DNA from: Acidobacteriota bacterium
GTDB lineage: Bacteria; Acidobacteriota; Terriglobia; Bryobacterales; Bryobacteraceae
Assembly: GCA_025350695.1 (NCBI GenBank)
Contig: JANXXI010000134.1
Span: forward strand, 1-50,652
DNA length: 50,652 bases
Direction of reading: 5' to 3'
Shown one piece after another: positions 1 to 8,502 of the stretch. Below the pieces are notes generated by a model. That model was given only the letters and a program-made list of their open reading frames with translations. It was not told the origin of the DNA and did not search any database. Made by a program: the position numbers and the translations under genes. The stretch's first letter is position 1, and each line of letters begins with the position of its first letter.

Positions 1-31
1 CGAGGGGCGCCGCCACTTTGTTTTTGGTGCA

Positions 32-712
32 CTAATCTTCGTCGAACCCTCGATGGATCAGTTGAACGCTTTCGACTCCTTCAATAGCATCCAGGCGGTT
101 CACCAGATCAAAGGCGGAAGTTCCTTTGCGCAGTGTCAGGCGATAGGCGGCTTCGACCAGTGAGCCCCGTTTTCCAGTTCCGACTGAAATTAGATGTTTC
201 GATTGAAGCTGATCGCCGATAGTTGTTCGAAGCAGTTCCTCGAGGTTTTGATCCGATGTCACTTTCAATCGCAGGGTATATTCGGCGGCTGGGGTAAGTG
301 CGGTTCTTTTGCGCCAGTTGAGTAACAATTCGGCGGCAGCCACAACGGCGAGTCCAAGCACTGCCACCCACAGAGCCTTAGCGCCGACGGCCATACCAAC
401 GACCACCGCCAGGATGACATAGGCTGTGTCCTGCGTGTCTCGCACCACCGTTCGAAAGCGCACGATGGATAAGGCGCCGACCAGACTGAAGGCCCGCGCT
501 ACGTTGTCTCCAATCACTTGTGTGACCATCGCGATTAGGATACAAAGCAGAAGGATCGTGCTTGTAAACGAGGGATCCGGGGACTTGCGTGTTTTCTGGT
601 AGACGAATGTTATCGCCCATCCAAAGGCAAGAGCCGTTAGCAGGCGGATGGCCACTTCCACAGGGTGAACACTAGGGCCATTGGCGAATGGCGTGGTAAG
701 AAGGTCGAGCAT
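32..712 (-). CDS. DUF4956 family membrane protein
   Basis: A 226-residue protein. The first ~135 residues contain about four hydrophobic segments, with a conserved-looking SIVRFRTVVRD stretch between them that is typical of DUF4956 proteins. The last ~90 residues are soluble and may form a small alpha/beta domain. It is the third gene of a minus-strand run: CotH-like kinase, then VTC-type polymerase, then this gene, with a gap of only 6 bp to the VTC gene. DUF4956, VTC and CotH genes are known to occur together in many bacteria; the exact role of DUF4956 is not known. Inference: it is the membrane partner of the VTC-domain enzyme. The family call is confident, the function is not. Confidence 0.85.
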   Translation of the reverse strand: MLDLLTTPFANGPSVHPVEVAIRLLTALAFGWAITFVYQKTRKSPDPSFTSTILLLCILIAMVTQVIGDNVARAFSLVGALSIVRFRTVVRDTQDTAYVILAVVVGMAVGAKALWVAVLGLAVVAAAELLLNWRKRTALTPAAEYTLRLKVTSDQNLEELLRTTIGDQLQSKHLISVGTGKRGSLVEAAYRLTLRKGTSAFDLVNRLDAIEGVESVQLIHRGFDED

Positions 713-718
713 TGGCGA

Positions 719-1459
719 TTAGGCTGCGATCACGGTGGATATTCCCAAACCTAGTTTGGCGCATGCCAGCCTGTATTTGGAAGCAGATTGACGGACGAGA
801 TGGAACCGTTCCATGCATACCGCGAACAGTTTTGGAGTTTGTTGGCGAAACTTCAATTCCAAAATCAAGCCCCCTACCGGCAGGAGTTCGGGCTGGCCTG
901 TCGTCGGAAAGGCGAAGCCGCTGACGGGCGCGGTGGCGACGTGTTCGTCGAGGGTGAGCCGAATCAACCCTGTGGGCGTCTTCGCCATTCGGGCTGTTCG
1001 TTCGTATGCGATCTGGCAAACGGGTCTTAGTTGGCGGGCAAGTATCCGGCGGTGAAACCAGTAAGTGGCATCTGTTTCGACGGCCTCTTCCTTGGACAAA
1101 AGCGGCAGCGCTTCCAGTTCTACTTTGAGTCGTTTCTTGCTGACCAATCCCCGATTTTTAATCTTCCTTTCCAGATACAGTCCGGTTCCCGATTCATACC
1201 GGCGGATGCGGTATTTGCTGCGCCCAAAGGACCCGTTCCTTTGCAGAACATCGTAATTTTCAGTATCGAGGTAAATGCTGGAGATGTTATAAAGGTCGCC
1301 ATGCTCGCCGGTTCCGTGGGGGTCGGCTTCCATGTTGAGGCGAGCCCATGCCCGAATTTCATCGGCAAGCGCGACGGGGACAACGAACTTAAGTTCCGAG
1401 GCGAATTTGCCGGATTGGCCTGGGGTTAGCGACGGGGACAGAGACAAGGATTTTTCCAT
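719..1459 (-). CDS. VTC domain polyphosphate polymerase family protein
   Basis: A 246-residue soluble protein matching the VTC domain, a tunnel-fold (triphosphate tunnel metalloenzyme) that in yeast Vtc4 makes polyphosphate from ATP. Visible features are the ELKFVVP first strand, the IYLDTENYDVL motif, and alternating basic residues (SKYRIRRYES, LERKIKNRG, SKKRLK) that line the phosphate tunnel in this fold. Acidic ELKF near the C-terminus would supply metal ligands. The gene starts 11 bp after the CotH-like gene and ends 6 bp before the DUF4956 gene. Bacterial VTC-domain proteins of this type are annotated as polyphosphate polymerases by homology; activity here is inferred. Confidence 0.85.
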   Translation of the reverse strand: MEKSLSLSPSLTPGQSGKFASELKFVVPVALADEIRAWARLNMEADPHGTGEHGDLYNISSIYLDTENYDVLQRNGSFGRSKYRIRRYESGTGLYLERKIKNRGLVSKKRLKVELEALPLLSKEEAVETDATYWFHRRILARQLRPVCQIAYERTARMAKTPTGLIRLTLDEHVATAPVSGFAFPTTGQPELLPVGGLILELKFRQQTPKLFAVCMERFHLVRQSASKYRLACAKLGLGISTVIAA

Positions 1460-1470
1460 GGTTTGCGTCT

Positions 1471-3513
1471 TTACAGCGGAGGAGGGGCGGGCATCATTCC
1501 GCCTCCAAGTGGCCTGGGCATGGGAAGATCCTTGTTGATGCCGGTGCGAATTTGTTCTTCGCTTAGAGCCCCATTCTTGCCTCCCCAGTCTTCAAACCAT
1601 TTGACGAAGGTATCCTGAAATTCCTGACGCGTGATTTTTCCGTCTTTATCTAAATCCATGGCGGTGACGATCGCGCTGCTGAGCATCATTCCAGGGCCGC
1701 CTCCGGGACCGCCTCTGCCTCCCCGGCCTCCGGGACCGGCTCTGCCTCCGCCCTGGGAGCCTTCAGACTTGCCGGCTAGTTGATCAGCGACGGACTGCGC
1801 ACGAGGTCCGACGAAAGCCTTAATTGGTTTGCCACCCATCGGTCCGCCGGGGCCTCCAAAACCGCGTGGACCACCGGGTCCTGCGTCTGGAGGAGGACCG
1901 CCCGGTCCACCAGGTCCGCCGCCAGGAGGGGGTCCGAACCCGCCAGCGGTGCTGGTTTCACCGGCAATGGCTTTGTCGAAACGGGTCAACTTTGTTTCCG
2001 ATTCGTCTTTGATCGCAGGCCGAATTACAGCGGCCAATTCGTCCACCAGTTTGGTTAGCCGAGTGGGCTCGAAAAGAGTCTTGTTATATTTGGCGAGCGC
2101 ATCGAGGTACGGTTTTTTAAAGGCATCGACTTTGAATACACGATCGAGGAATTTGTTTTGTGGCTGGAACGGCTTGTTGATGCTCATCTCCGCGCCCGCG
2201 CCCATGAATTTGCCGAAGGACAAATCGAGGTCCCACGGAAGGAACGAAAACTTGTTTGTATCGGGGTCGAGATAGACGTAGTAGTTTTGGCCCATCATCA
2301 AGATACTGTCGCCATTGGCGAGCCAGACCGTGGCGGCCATGAAGCGGGCAAATTCATCGATTTCGAGGAACCCGGCCAAGCCCTTCGTGAATTCTTCATC
2401 CGTCGCGCTGGTAACAAATTTGGAGAATTCGATGACGCGCTTTTCCTGTTTCTTCGACAGGGTTGTCTTGGGATCGTACATCTGGTTGTACTTTTCCCAA
2501 TCGTCACCGAGGTAGTTGAAGAGGCTGCGCGTGGAGGGCTTGAAGATCGCCCCTTTCGTTTGATCGAAGCGCTCTTCGGCGAAGGTTTTGTCGACGTCTT
2601 CAACTACCGAATAGAGGCCGGCATACTGCTTGTCGTGCTTGCCGGGAACGGTTACATAGACGCGGGCATAGGCCGTGCGGGGTGACGGCACTTTGGCTTC
2701 GCGGAAGAGTTGGTAGGAGAGGACTTCGTTCATGTAGCTATCGTCCGTCGCGCAGCTGTGAAGGTTGAACTTGGTGATACCGGCAAACTTTTGGCCTTTG
2801 GTGTATTTGTTCAAATCGAGCTTCATGGATTTCTTCAGAGAATTGCGAGACATCATGAATGTACTGTTGCCCTTGTAGCGAATTGCCACGTCGTTCAATT
2901 GCTGGCCCTCGAAATCAAGGTCGGCGTGGACGTATTCAAAGTTGATGCCCTGCATGGCTGAGGCGCCATTGCGACCGTTGCGGCCTTGCATTCCGCCACC
3001 GGGTTCACGTGGGCCACCGCCTGGTCCGCCCGGGCCTGGTCCGCCGCCGGGAACCCCAGGTCCCATCATCGGCATTTCGATCGTGGAATTGAGGCCGTCG
3101 GAGACTTGGTTTGAAGAGAGAGCGCCACTCTTTTCCTTGTCCCAACCGTTAAACCAGCTGTCGCCAAGTTTGGCGAATTCCGCGCGCGAGAGTTTTCCGT
3201 CTTTATCCGCGTCTCCCTTCATGAATCCGGGCGTCAGGAACATGCCTGCCCCAAAGCCACCAGGGCCGCCAGGTCCACCGCGTCCGCCAAAGCCTCCTGG
3301 CCCGCCGGGTCCGCGTTGGCCGCCTTTCGGCTCCATGGCTTCCCATTGAGCGGCCGTCCATTTCAGGTGGATCGTCCAGATCTTTTTGGTTTGGAACAAC
3401 TCTGTGGATTTGGTTGGTACGGCAGCCGGAGCAGCTAATAGCAGGCCGCCCAAGGCTAATGACAACAAAATCAGGCCCGTGAAGAACTGAATGGTGGATC
3501 TACTGGGTTTCAT
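1471..3513 (-). CDS. Secreted CotH kinase family protein with EF-hand pairs
   Basis: A 680-residue protein with an N-terminal signal peptide (residues ~8-30). The CotH-like core follows (DVAIRYKGNSTF; KSMKLDLNKY; FNLHSCATDDSYMNE; LPWDLDLSFG), a secreted protein-kinase-like fold that phosphorylates spore coat protein CotG in Bacillus. Two Ca-binding inserts are visible: an EF-hand at residues ~101-113 (DADKDGKLSRAEF) with a weaker partner at ~124-137, and another at ~620-632 (DLDKDGKITRQEF) with a partner at ~640-657. Long Gly/Pro tracts separate these modules. It heads the CotH-VTC-DUF4956 cluster. Substrate unknown; the calcium-binding modules suggest calcium-dependent folding or attachment outside the cytoplasm. 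Confidence 0.88.
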   Translation of the reverse strand: MKPSRSTIQFFTGLILLSLALGGLLLAAPAAVPTKSTELFQTKKIWTIHLKWTAAQWEAMEPKGGQRGPGGPGGFGGRGGPGGPGGFGAGMFLTPGFMKGDADKDGKLSRAEFAKLGDSWFNGWDKEKSGALSSNQVSDGLNSTIEMPMMGPGVPGGGPGPGGPGGGPREPGGGMQGRNGRNGASAMQGINFEYVHADLDFEGQQLNDVAIRYKGNSTFMMSRNSLKKSMKLDLNKYTKGQKFAGITKFNLHSCATDDSYMNEVLSYQLFREAKVPSPRTAYARVYVTVPGKHDKQYAGLYSVVEDVDKTFAEERFDQTKGAIFKPSTRSLFNYLGDDWEKYNQMYDPKTTLSKKQEKRVIEFSKFVTSATDEEFTKGLAGFLEIDEFARFMAATVWLANGDSILMMGQNYYVYLDPDTNKFSFLPWDLDLSFGKFMGAGAEMSINKPFQPQNKFLDRVFKVDAFKKPYLDALAKYNKTLFEPTRLTKLVDELAAVIRPAIKDESETKLTRFDKAIAGETSTAGGFGPPPGGGPGGPGGPPPDAGPGGPRGFGGPGGPMGGKPIKAFVGPRAQSVADQLAGKSEGSQGGGRAGPGGRGGRGGPGGGPGMMLSSAIVTAMDLDKDGKITRQEFQDTFVKWFEDWGGKNGALSEEQIRTGINKDLPMPRPLGGGMMPAPPPL

Positions 3514-3702
3514 ATTCGTGTAACGATACTGTAACCCAAACCGTTGCGTCTATACTTTTAAGAATTGTAAAGCTATCAAAAGCTTAGGGTCACTAGTAAG
3601 AGCAATCTTGGCATGTTTTTCTTATTACCCTTCCTTAAATCCCTCGCCACAACCGGCATCGGCAGCAGCTAACCTGCTTGGGCCTGCTATCCTAAAATTT
3701 TC

Positions 3703-5127
3703 ATGCTCAGAGTACGCTTTGCCCCATCACCTACCGGTTACCTGCATATCGGTAGTGCCAGAACTTTCATTTTCAATTGGATGTACGCACGCCGCCATGG
3801 CGGGACCCTGATTCTCCGGATTGACGATACCGACGTCGAACGGAATACGGAGGCATCGCTAACCTCCATTTTTGAAGGCCTGAAATGGGTGGATTTGCCT
3901 TGGGACGAATTCTACAGGCAGAGTGAAAGGCTTGATCTGCATCGTCGGCTGGCGAATGAAATATTGGCGAAGGGACACGCCTATCGCGACTTTACGCCGG
4001 CACACGCTGCCGATGCGGATGAAGACAAGAACGAAGGTGGCCAGTGGTTGGCCAATCCTGGAATGCGGGAAATGAGTGCCGAGGAAAGTGAACGCCGGGC
4101 AGCAGCGGGCGAGCCTTTCGTTCTGCGATTTCGCACTCCGCGAGGGGCTGGGCGTGTCGTGAAGTTTCATGACGGTGTTTATGGCGATCAGGACAAGAAG
4201 GCGGAGGATATTGAAGACTTCGCTTTGCTGCGCAGCACTGGCATGCCGACGTATCACATGGCTTCATGCGCGGACGATGCGGATTTGAAGATCTCCCAGA
4301 TTATCCGTGGACAGGATCACCTGACAAACACGTTTAAGCACATCCTGATATTCGAGGCGTTAGGAGCGGAGATCCCGAAATTCGCTCATCTGCCGTTGCT
4401 GATTGCACCCGATGGTTCTAAGCTGTCGAAGCGGAAGCATGGGCCCGTGGTTTCGGTGACAACCTATCGTGACCGTGGCTTTCTACCTCATGCCTATGTG
4501 AATTTTCTCTGTTTGCTGGGCTGGTCGCCAAAGGACAATCGGGAGCAGATGACACGGCAGGAGATTCAAGACATATTCAGTTTTGAAGGAATCAACCGGG
4601 CCAACGCCGTGGTCAATTTCACCGAGGAAGATCCAATTGATCCGAAGGCTCAATGGTTGAACGGTCAACATATCCGCACCATGCCATTGACTGAACTGCT
4701 GCCGTACGTCAAGCAGAGTCTGGAGGCTGCCGGGTTGAAGGCGCCCGAAGATGCGGCGCATTTCGGACACGTTGTGGACACGATTCGCGCGCGCTTCGTT
4801 AGTCTGGGTGATTTTGCGGTTAAGGGCCTCCCTTACTTTGGAGACACCTTTCCGACGGAAGCAGCCAGCGAAGCGAAGCTTAACGAACCAGGGGCGCGGG
4901 AATTGCTTCGCGAGTTAGGCGCAAGACTTGAGGTTGCGCAAGAGTTTACTGAAGCCAGTGTGGAGGCGGAACTGCGCAAACTGGCGACGGAAGAAGCCGT
5001 GAAAGCAGGAGTGCTTATCAACGGTTCCAGAGCGGCGCTGACAGGGCAAGCCGTTGGGCCAAGTGCATTTCATCTGTTCACTGCGATTGGCCGCGAACGA
5101 TCTATTCAAAGGTTAAAGGGAGTTTAG
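3703..5127 (+). CDS. gltX: Glutamate--tRNA ligase
   Basis: A 474-residue class I aminoacyl-tRNA synthetase that charges tRNA-Glu. The N-terminus has the APSPTGYLHIGSARTFIFN block containing the HIGH-type signature (HIGS), and the KMSKS loop appears as KLSKRKHG near residue 245. The length fits bacterial GluRS, with an all-alpha anticodon-binding region after residue ~310. The ATG at 3703 is chosen because MLRVRFAPSPTG is the conserved N-terminus; the Shine-Dalgarno is weak. It is followed after only 4 bp by a carbamoyltransferase gene, so the two are probably co-transcribed. Whether it charges tRNA-Glu only or also tRNA-Gln cannot be told from sequence by eye. Confidence 0.96.
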   Translation: MLRVRFAPSPTGYLHIGSARTFIFNWMYARRHGGTLILRIDDTDVERNTEASLTSIFEGLKWVDLPWDEFYRQSERLDLHRRLANEILAKGHAYRDFTPAHAADADEDKNEGGQWLANPGMREMSAEESERRAAAGEPFVLRFRTPRGAGRVVKFHDGVYGDQDKKAEDIEDFALLRSTGMPTYHMASCADDADLKISQIIRGQDHLTNTFKHILIFEALGAEIPKFAHLPLLIAPDGSKLSKRKHGPVVSVTTYRDRGFLPHAYVNFLCLLGWSPKDNREQMTRQEIQDIFSFEGINRANAVVNFTEEDPIDPKAQWLNGQHIRTMPLTELLPYVKQSLEAAGLKAPEDAAHFGHVVDTIRARFVSLGDFAVKGLPYFGDTFPTEAASEAKLNEPGARELLRELGARLEVAQEFTEASVEAELRKLATEEAVKAGVLINGSRAALTGQAVGPSAFHLFTAIGRERSIQRLKGV

Positions 5128-5131
5128 CTTC

Positions 5132-6643
5132 ATGACTATTCTTGGTATCGGAGCTATTCTTGGGGACGCCGCGGCTGCGCTGGCACGCAACGGAGTTTTA
5201 CTGGCGGCTGTTGAACAGAAGAAGATCGCCCGGCGGTTGCGACCTGGTGAATTGCCTCTTGAGGCTATAGAAAATTGCCTTGAGATTGCGGGGATTCGCC
5301 CGGAGGCTGTCGATTGCGTGGCATTGGCGCGGCCAGTGGCCCCAGAGGCGCAAACCGAACTTTTGGAGGAACTGCGCCGTCGTTTCCCTAAGGCGCGCGT
5401 GGTTGCGGTGGATCATCATTTGGCGCACGCGGCTTCGGCATTTTACGCGAGTGGGTTTGGTGAGGCGACGGTACTGACACTCGACCGATCCGGCGATTTC
5501 CGATGTGGCGCGCTATGGCGCGCCAGTGGTAATCATCTGGAGGTGGAAAAGGAACTGTACTTCCCGGATTCGCCGGGCGAACTGTATGGCCGAGTGACAA
5601 AGCTCCTAGGCTTTGAACCGCGGGCAGATGAGCACAAAGTGCAGTGGATGAGCGCTGGCGCAGAAGCGCCTTACGTGGATACTTTGACCGCGACGCTGCC
5701 GCTGGATGAATCGGGTTGGCCAACGAAGGGCCTGCAAGCCAAACTTGAGTTTCCCGCCGGCGCCCGTGCTGAGGAGGTTGCGGCCAGCTTGCAACATTTT
5801 GTGGAGCAGACCGTGCTTAGCATGGCCGGCAAGGGTGAAAACCTTTGCGTGGCGGGTGGGCTTTTCCTGAACGCCATGACCGTGGCGGCGTTGGAGCGGT
5901 CGAACAACTACAGCCGGGTGTTCGTTCAGCCGGTGGCCGGTAATGCCGGGACCGCATTGGGCGCGCTGTTTTACGCCTGGCACGAAGTGTACGGCGAGAA
6001 GCAGCGCATTCCATTTGGGGATCTTTGCTTAGGGCCGGAATACAATTCCGAGGACATCAAGAAAGTTGTGGAGAACTGCAAGCTGCGATTCCGCTATCTG
6101 GGAACGTCGGAAGAGGCCGTGGATCTGGCGATTGATAATTTGTCTCAAGACCGGATCGTGGCATGGATGCATGGCCGAATGGAGTTCGGGCCCAGGGCGC
6201 TGGGGAATCGTAGCATTCTGGCGAGCCCGGTGAGTCCTTATTCGACTGAGAATTTGAACGTCTTCATTAAACATCGGGAGCCGTTTCGAAAGTTCGCGGC
6301 GTCGGTTCCGGAAGAGGAAGCTGCAAAGTATTTTGAAGTTGGCGAGAACGCGCGTTTTCTGGCGACGGTAGGGCGCGTAAAGCCTGAGTACAAAGAGCGA
6401 TTCGGCGCGGCGATTCTGGGCGAAGATATGATTCGCGTGCATACAGTGCGGCGTGAGGACAATCCGTTGTATTGGAAATTGCTCCATGCGGCAGCGAAGC
6501 CCTTCGGCGCGCCGGTACTGTTCAACACCTCGTTTAATTTGTTTGGCGATCCGCTGGTTTGCTCGCCTCGCGATGCGGTGCGGAGCTTCTATTCGTCAGG
6601 GATCGATACGATGTTTATTGGCCAGTTCTACTTGGAGAAGTAA
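5132..6643 (+). CDS. Carbamoyltransferase (NodU/CmcH/TobZ family)
   Basis: A 503-residue protein with the two-domain layout of O-carbamoyltransferases. The N-terminal ASKHA-type domain carries the metal-binding DHHLAHAASAFYASGF motif that resembles the TsaD/Kae1 active site. The C-terminal domain has GRMEFGPRALGNRSILASP and FNTSFNLFGDPLVCSPRDA, both diagnostic of the family. Family members use carbamoyl phosphate and ATP to carbamoylate hydroxyl groups of sugars or natural products. It lies 4 bp after gltX on the same strand. No natural-product or nodulation genes are nearby, so the acceptor is unknown; a cell-surface sugar is possible. Confidence 0.9.
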   Translation: MTILGIGAILGDAAAALARNGVLLAAVEQKKIARRLRPGELPLEAIENCLEIAGIRPEAVDCVALARPVAPEAQTELLEELRRRFPKARVVAVDHHLAHAASAFYASGFGEATVLTLDRSGDFRCGALWRASGNHLEVEKELYFPDSPGELYGRVTKLLGFEPRADEHKVQWMSAGAEAPYVDTLTATLPLDESGWPTKGLQAKLEFPAGARAEEVAASLQHFVEQTVLSMAGKGENLCVAGGLFLNAMTVAALERSNNYSRVFVQPVAGNAGTALGALFYAWHEVYGEKQRIPFGDLCLGPEYNSEDIKKVVENCKLRFRYLGTSEEAVDLAIDNLSQDRIVAWMHGRMEFGPRALGNRSILASPVSPYSTENLNVFIKHREPFRKFAASVPEEEAAKYFEVGENARFLATVGRVKPEYKERFGAAILGEDMIRVHTVRREDNPLYWKLLHAAAKPFGAPVLFNTSFNLFGDPLVCSPRDAVRSFYSSGIDTMFIGQFYLEK

Positions 6644-6653
6644 GTGGAGAAAG

Positions 6654-8168
6654 CTAGAGTCCCGCTTTCAGCGCGTCATTGAGCGAAAATAAGACGCTTG
6701 TCTTGTCTCGATGCAATAGTGACCAAGTCCCCTCTTTTTCAAGTAGCTCGATAAGCGGGGTTCCTGGCGGCACTAAAACCATGTTCACTCTGTGCCGGTT
6801 TAGGGCTTCGCGCCAACCTGGCTTGCCTTCAGAGATGTTTACGTAATCTGTCCCGACCTTATCTTGGAAGAAGTCACTTCGGCCATCCATGAAATTTCGC
6901 TGTTTGGGATAGTTCACCCAAAGCAGATAGTCTCCCCACTGATCGGTAGTAAATACCCGATTCGAGGCAAGCGCCGGGGCGTACTGACGGACAACATCGC
7001 GCGGGAAATACTTATCCGAAAGATCCTTGGGCCAGCGGTCGGGATTTGATGAGGAGAAGACAATACTGGCAAACAGAATCGGGCTCCATATGCTGACCGG
7101 TTGCATGCTTCTGGTGGCCTTGGCAAAGATCTCGCGAAGCACGCCAAGAGTAGCTTTGCGGGGCTGGTCCTTGGTCAATTCATTCCACAATTCCGTGAGC
7201 GCCACGCCAATTAGGGGAAGCACTGTGATGGTGAAGAGCGGGACATGACGGGCTGAGACCAGCGAGCCCATACCAAGGAACAGGATCCAACCGCATTCGG
7301 TCCATTCTTTCTTCGCGAAATGCTTTGCGCAAACCATCAGGCCGACAAACAGGATGGCCATATAGTTGTACATTGCCTCATCGCGGAAAATGGGGGATTG
7401 ATATTCGCTGATGTTGTTCATCGCCCATTTGTTATTCAGGAACTTTGAAATGTGCTGGTAGAGTCCGAAGCCATTTGGGTTGATCAAAGTGACGGCAGCC
7501 GAAAAGACGGCCAAGGTTCCGTAGCGCTTTGTGTTGTCCCAATTCCGGTGAAGCAATTCCCCGGCCGCAAGTATTCCGATCAACGCGACCATGATAGGAA
7601 AACCGCTGTGGAGATTCGCCCAAAGCGCCATCATCGGCAGCATCAACCAAACCCTCCACGAATGGGCTTCGCGATCGCGGGCAATGAGATAATTGCCGCA
7701 TGCCAGAAACAGGAGAGTGAACAGATGGGGGCGGGCGTGATAGTGAATTGCCGACGCAGTACAGCCGATCATCACCAGCAGAAGGGCGATCATCCCGTTG
7801 GTTCCGCGGCGCACCATATCGCGCGCAACGATTACCTGATAGAAAGCGATTATGGCTCCGCAGAGCAGCACAATACCTTTCAATCCCCACATCCGATTGA
7901 GTAGCGCGAAAATCACGCCAGTGCCCCACTGAAAGGCAAACCAGCGCTCGCCCGGCAGGGTGAACGAGAAGGGATCAGTTTTAGGAACCTGGCCGTTGTC
8001 TAAGATGTAGTCGCCAACCCTGGTGTGAAGGGCCGTATCGCCATCCCATAAAAGTCGATCCCAGCCGCCTGGATCGGCTAAGAAGAGCCAGAAAAGGAGG
8101 ATCAGAAAGAAGGCATCGGTGAACGACGGCTTCCAGAAGCTTGGGGTTGGTTGGGATTCCTGAGTCAT
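6654..8168 (-). CDS. Polytopic membrane protein, GT-C-like
   Basis: A 504-residue protein with about ten hydrophobic segments and a soluble C-terminal domain of ~150 residues. After the first membrane segment comes a lumenal/periplasmic loop with WDGDTALHTRVGDYIL and the FSFTLPGERWFAFQWG block, similar in layout to GT-C glycosyltransferases and oligosaccharyl transferase-like proteins (acidic DGD in the first loop). The C-terminal part (VFTTDQWGDYLLWVNYP, FMDGRSDFF) is common in uncharacterised membrane proteins of soil bacteria. It converges with the carbamoyltransferase gene, leaving 10 bp between stops. A lipid-linked sugar transferase is a reasonable guess but no catalytic test is possible by eye. 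Confidence 0.75.
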   Translation of the reverse strand: MTQESQPTPSFWKPSFTDAFFLILLFWLFLADPGGWDRLLWDGDTALHTRVGDYILDNGQVPKTDPFSFTLPGERWFAFQWGTGVIFALLNRMWGLKGIVLLCGAIIAFYQVIVARDMVRRGTNGMIALLLVMIGCTASAIHYHARPHLFTLLFLACGNYLIARDREAHSWRVWLMLPMMALWANLHSGFPIMVALIGILAAGELLHRNWDNTKRYGTLAVFSAAVTLINPNGFGLYQHISKFLNNKWAMNNISEYQSPIFRDEAMYNYMAILFVGLMVCAKHFAKKEWTECGWILFLGMGSLVSARHVPLFTITVLPLIGVALTELWNELTKDQPRKATLGVLREIFAKATRSMQPVSIWSPILFASIVFSSSNPDRWPKDLSDKYFPRDVVRQYAPALASNRVFTTDQWGDYLLWVNYPKQRNFMDGRSDFFQDKVGTDYVNISEGKPGWREALNRHRVNMVLVPPGTPLIELLEKEGTWSLLHRDKTSVLFSLNDALKAGL

Positions 8169-8221
8169 GACGAGCCGGTGCTGTTCGAAATCTACTATCG
8201 TCAGATTAGGGCTGGAACCTT

Positions 8222-8491
8222 ATGGAAGAACCGATAGAAGTCCCAATTGAAGACGTTCTGGATCTGCACTCGTTCCCTGATCAGGATGCCAAAGCCGTGG
8301 TTGAGGCGTACCTTGAAGCGGCTGCGGAAAAGGGTTGTCCGTACGTTCGGATTATTCACGGCCGGGGAATTGGGGCTCGACGGGAGATGGTGCGTAAGGT
8401 GTTGGAGCGAACGCCATTCGTGAGAGCTTTCAAGGATGCGCCGGCGGAAGCGGGTGGCTGGGGCGCGACGATTGTCACGTTTCGGGCTTGA
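8222..8491 (+). CDS. Stand-alone Smr domain protein
   Basis: An 89-residue protein that is almost entirely an Smr (small MutS-related) domain, as found at the C-terminus of MutS2. The hallmark LDLHSF motif opens the domain, and VRIIHGRGIGARREMVRKVL carries the HGxG motif. Smr domains are nucleic-acid nicking or binding modules; stand-alone versions act in DNA or RNA cleavage and ribosome rescue in other bacteria. It is followed 11 bp later by the amidase gene, probably in the same transcript, although the two functions look unrelated. The family is clear; the role in this organism is unknown. Confidence 0.88.
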   Translation: MEEPIEVPIEDVLDLHSFPDQDAKAVVEAYLEAAAEKGCPYVRIIHGRGIGARREMVRKVLERTPFVRAFKDAPAEAGGWGATIVTFRA

Positions 8492-8502
8492 TACAATTCG
8501 AT

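Noticed and set aside
1776-3349. Long Gly/Pro-rich open frames on the plus strand opposite the CotH-like gene
   Set aside because: They are the complementary reading of the GGP-coding tracts; they have no starts or motifs and the minus-strand CotH call explains the sequence.
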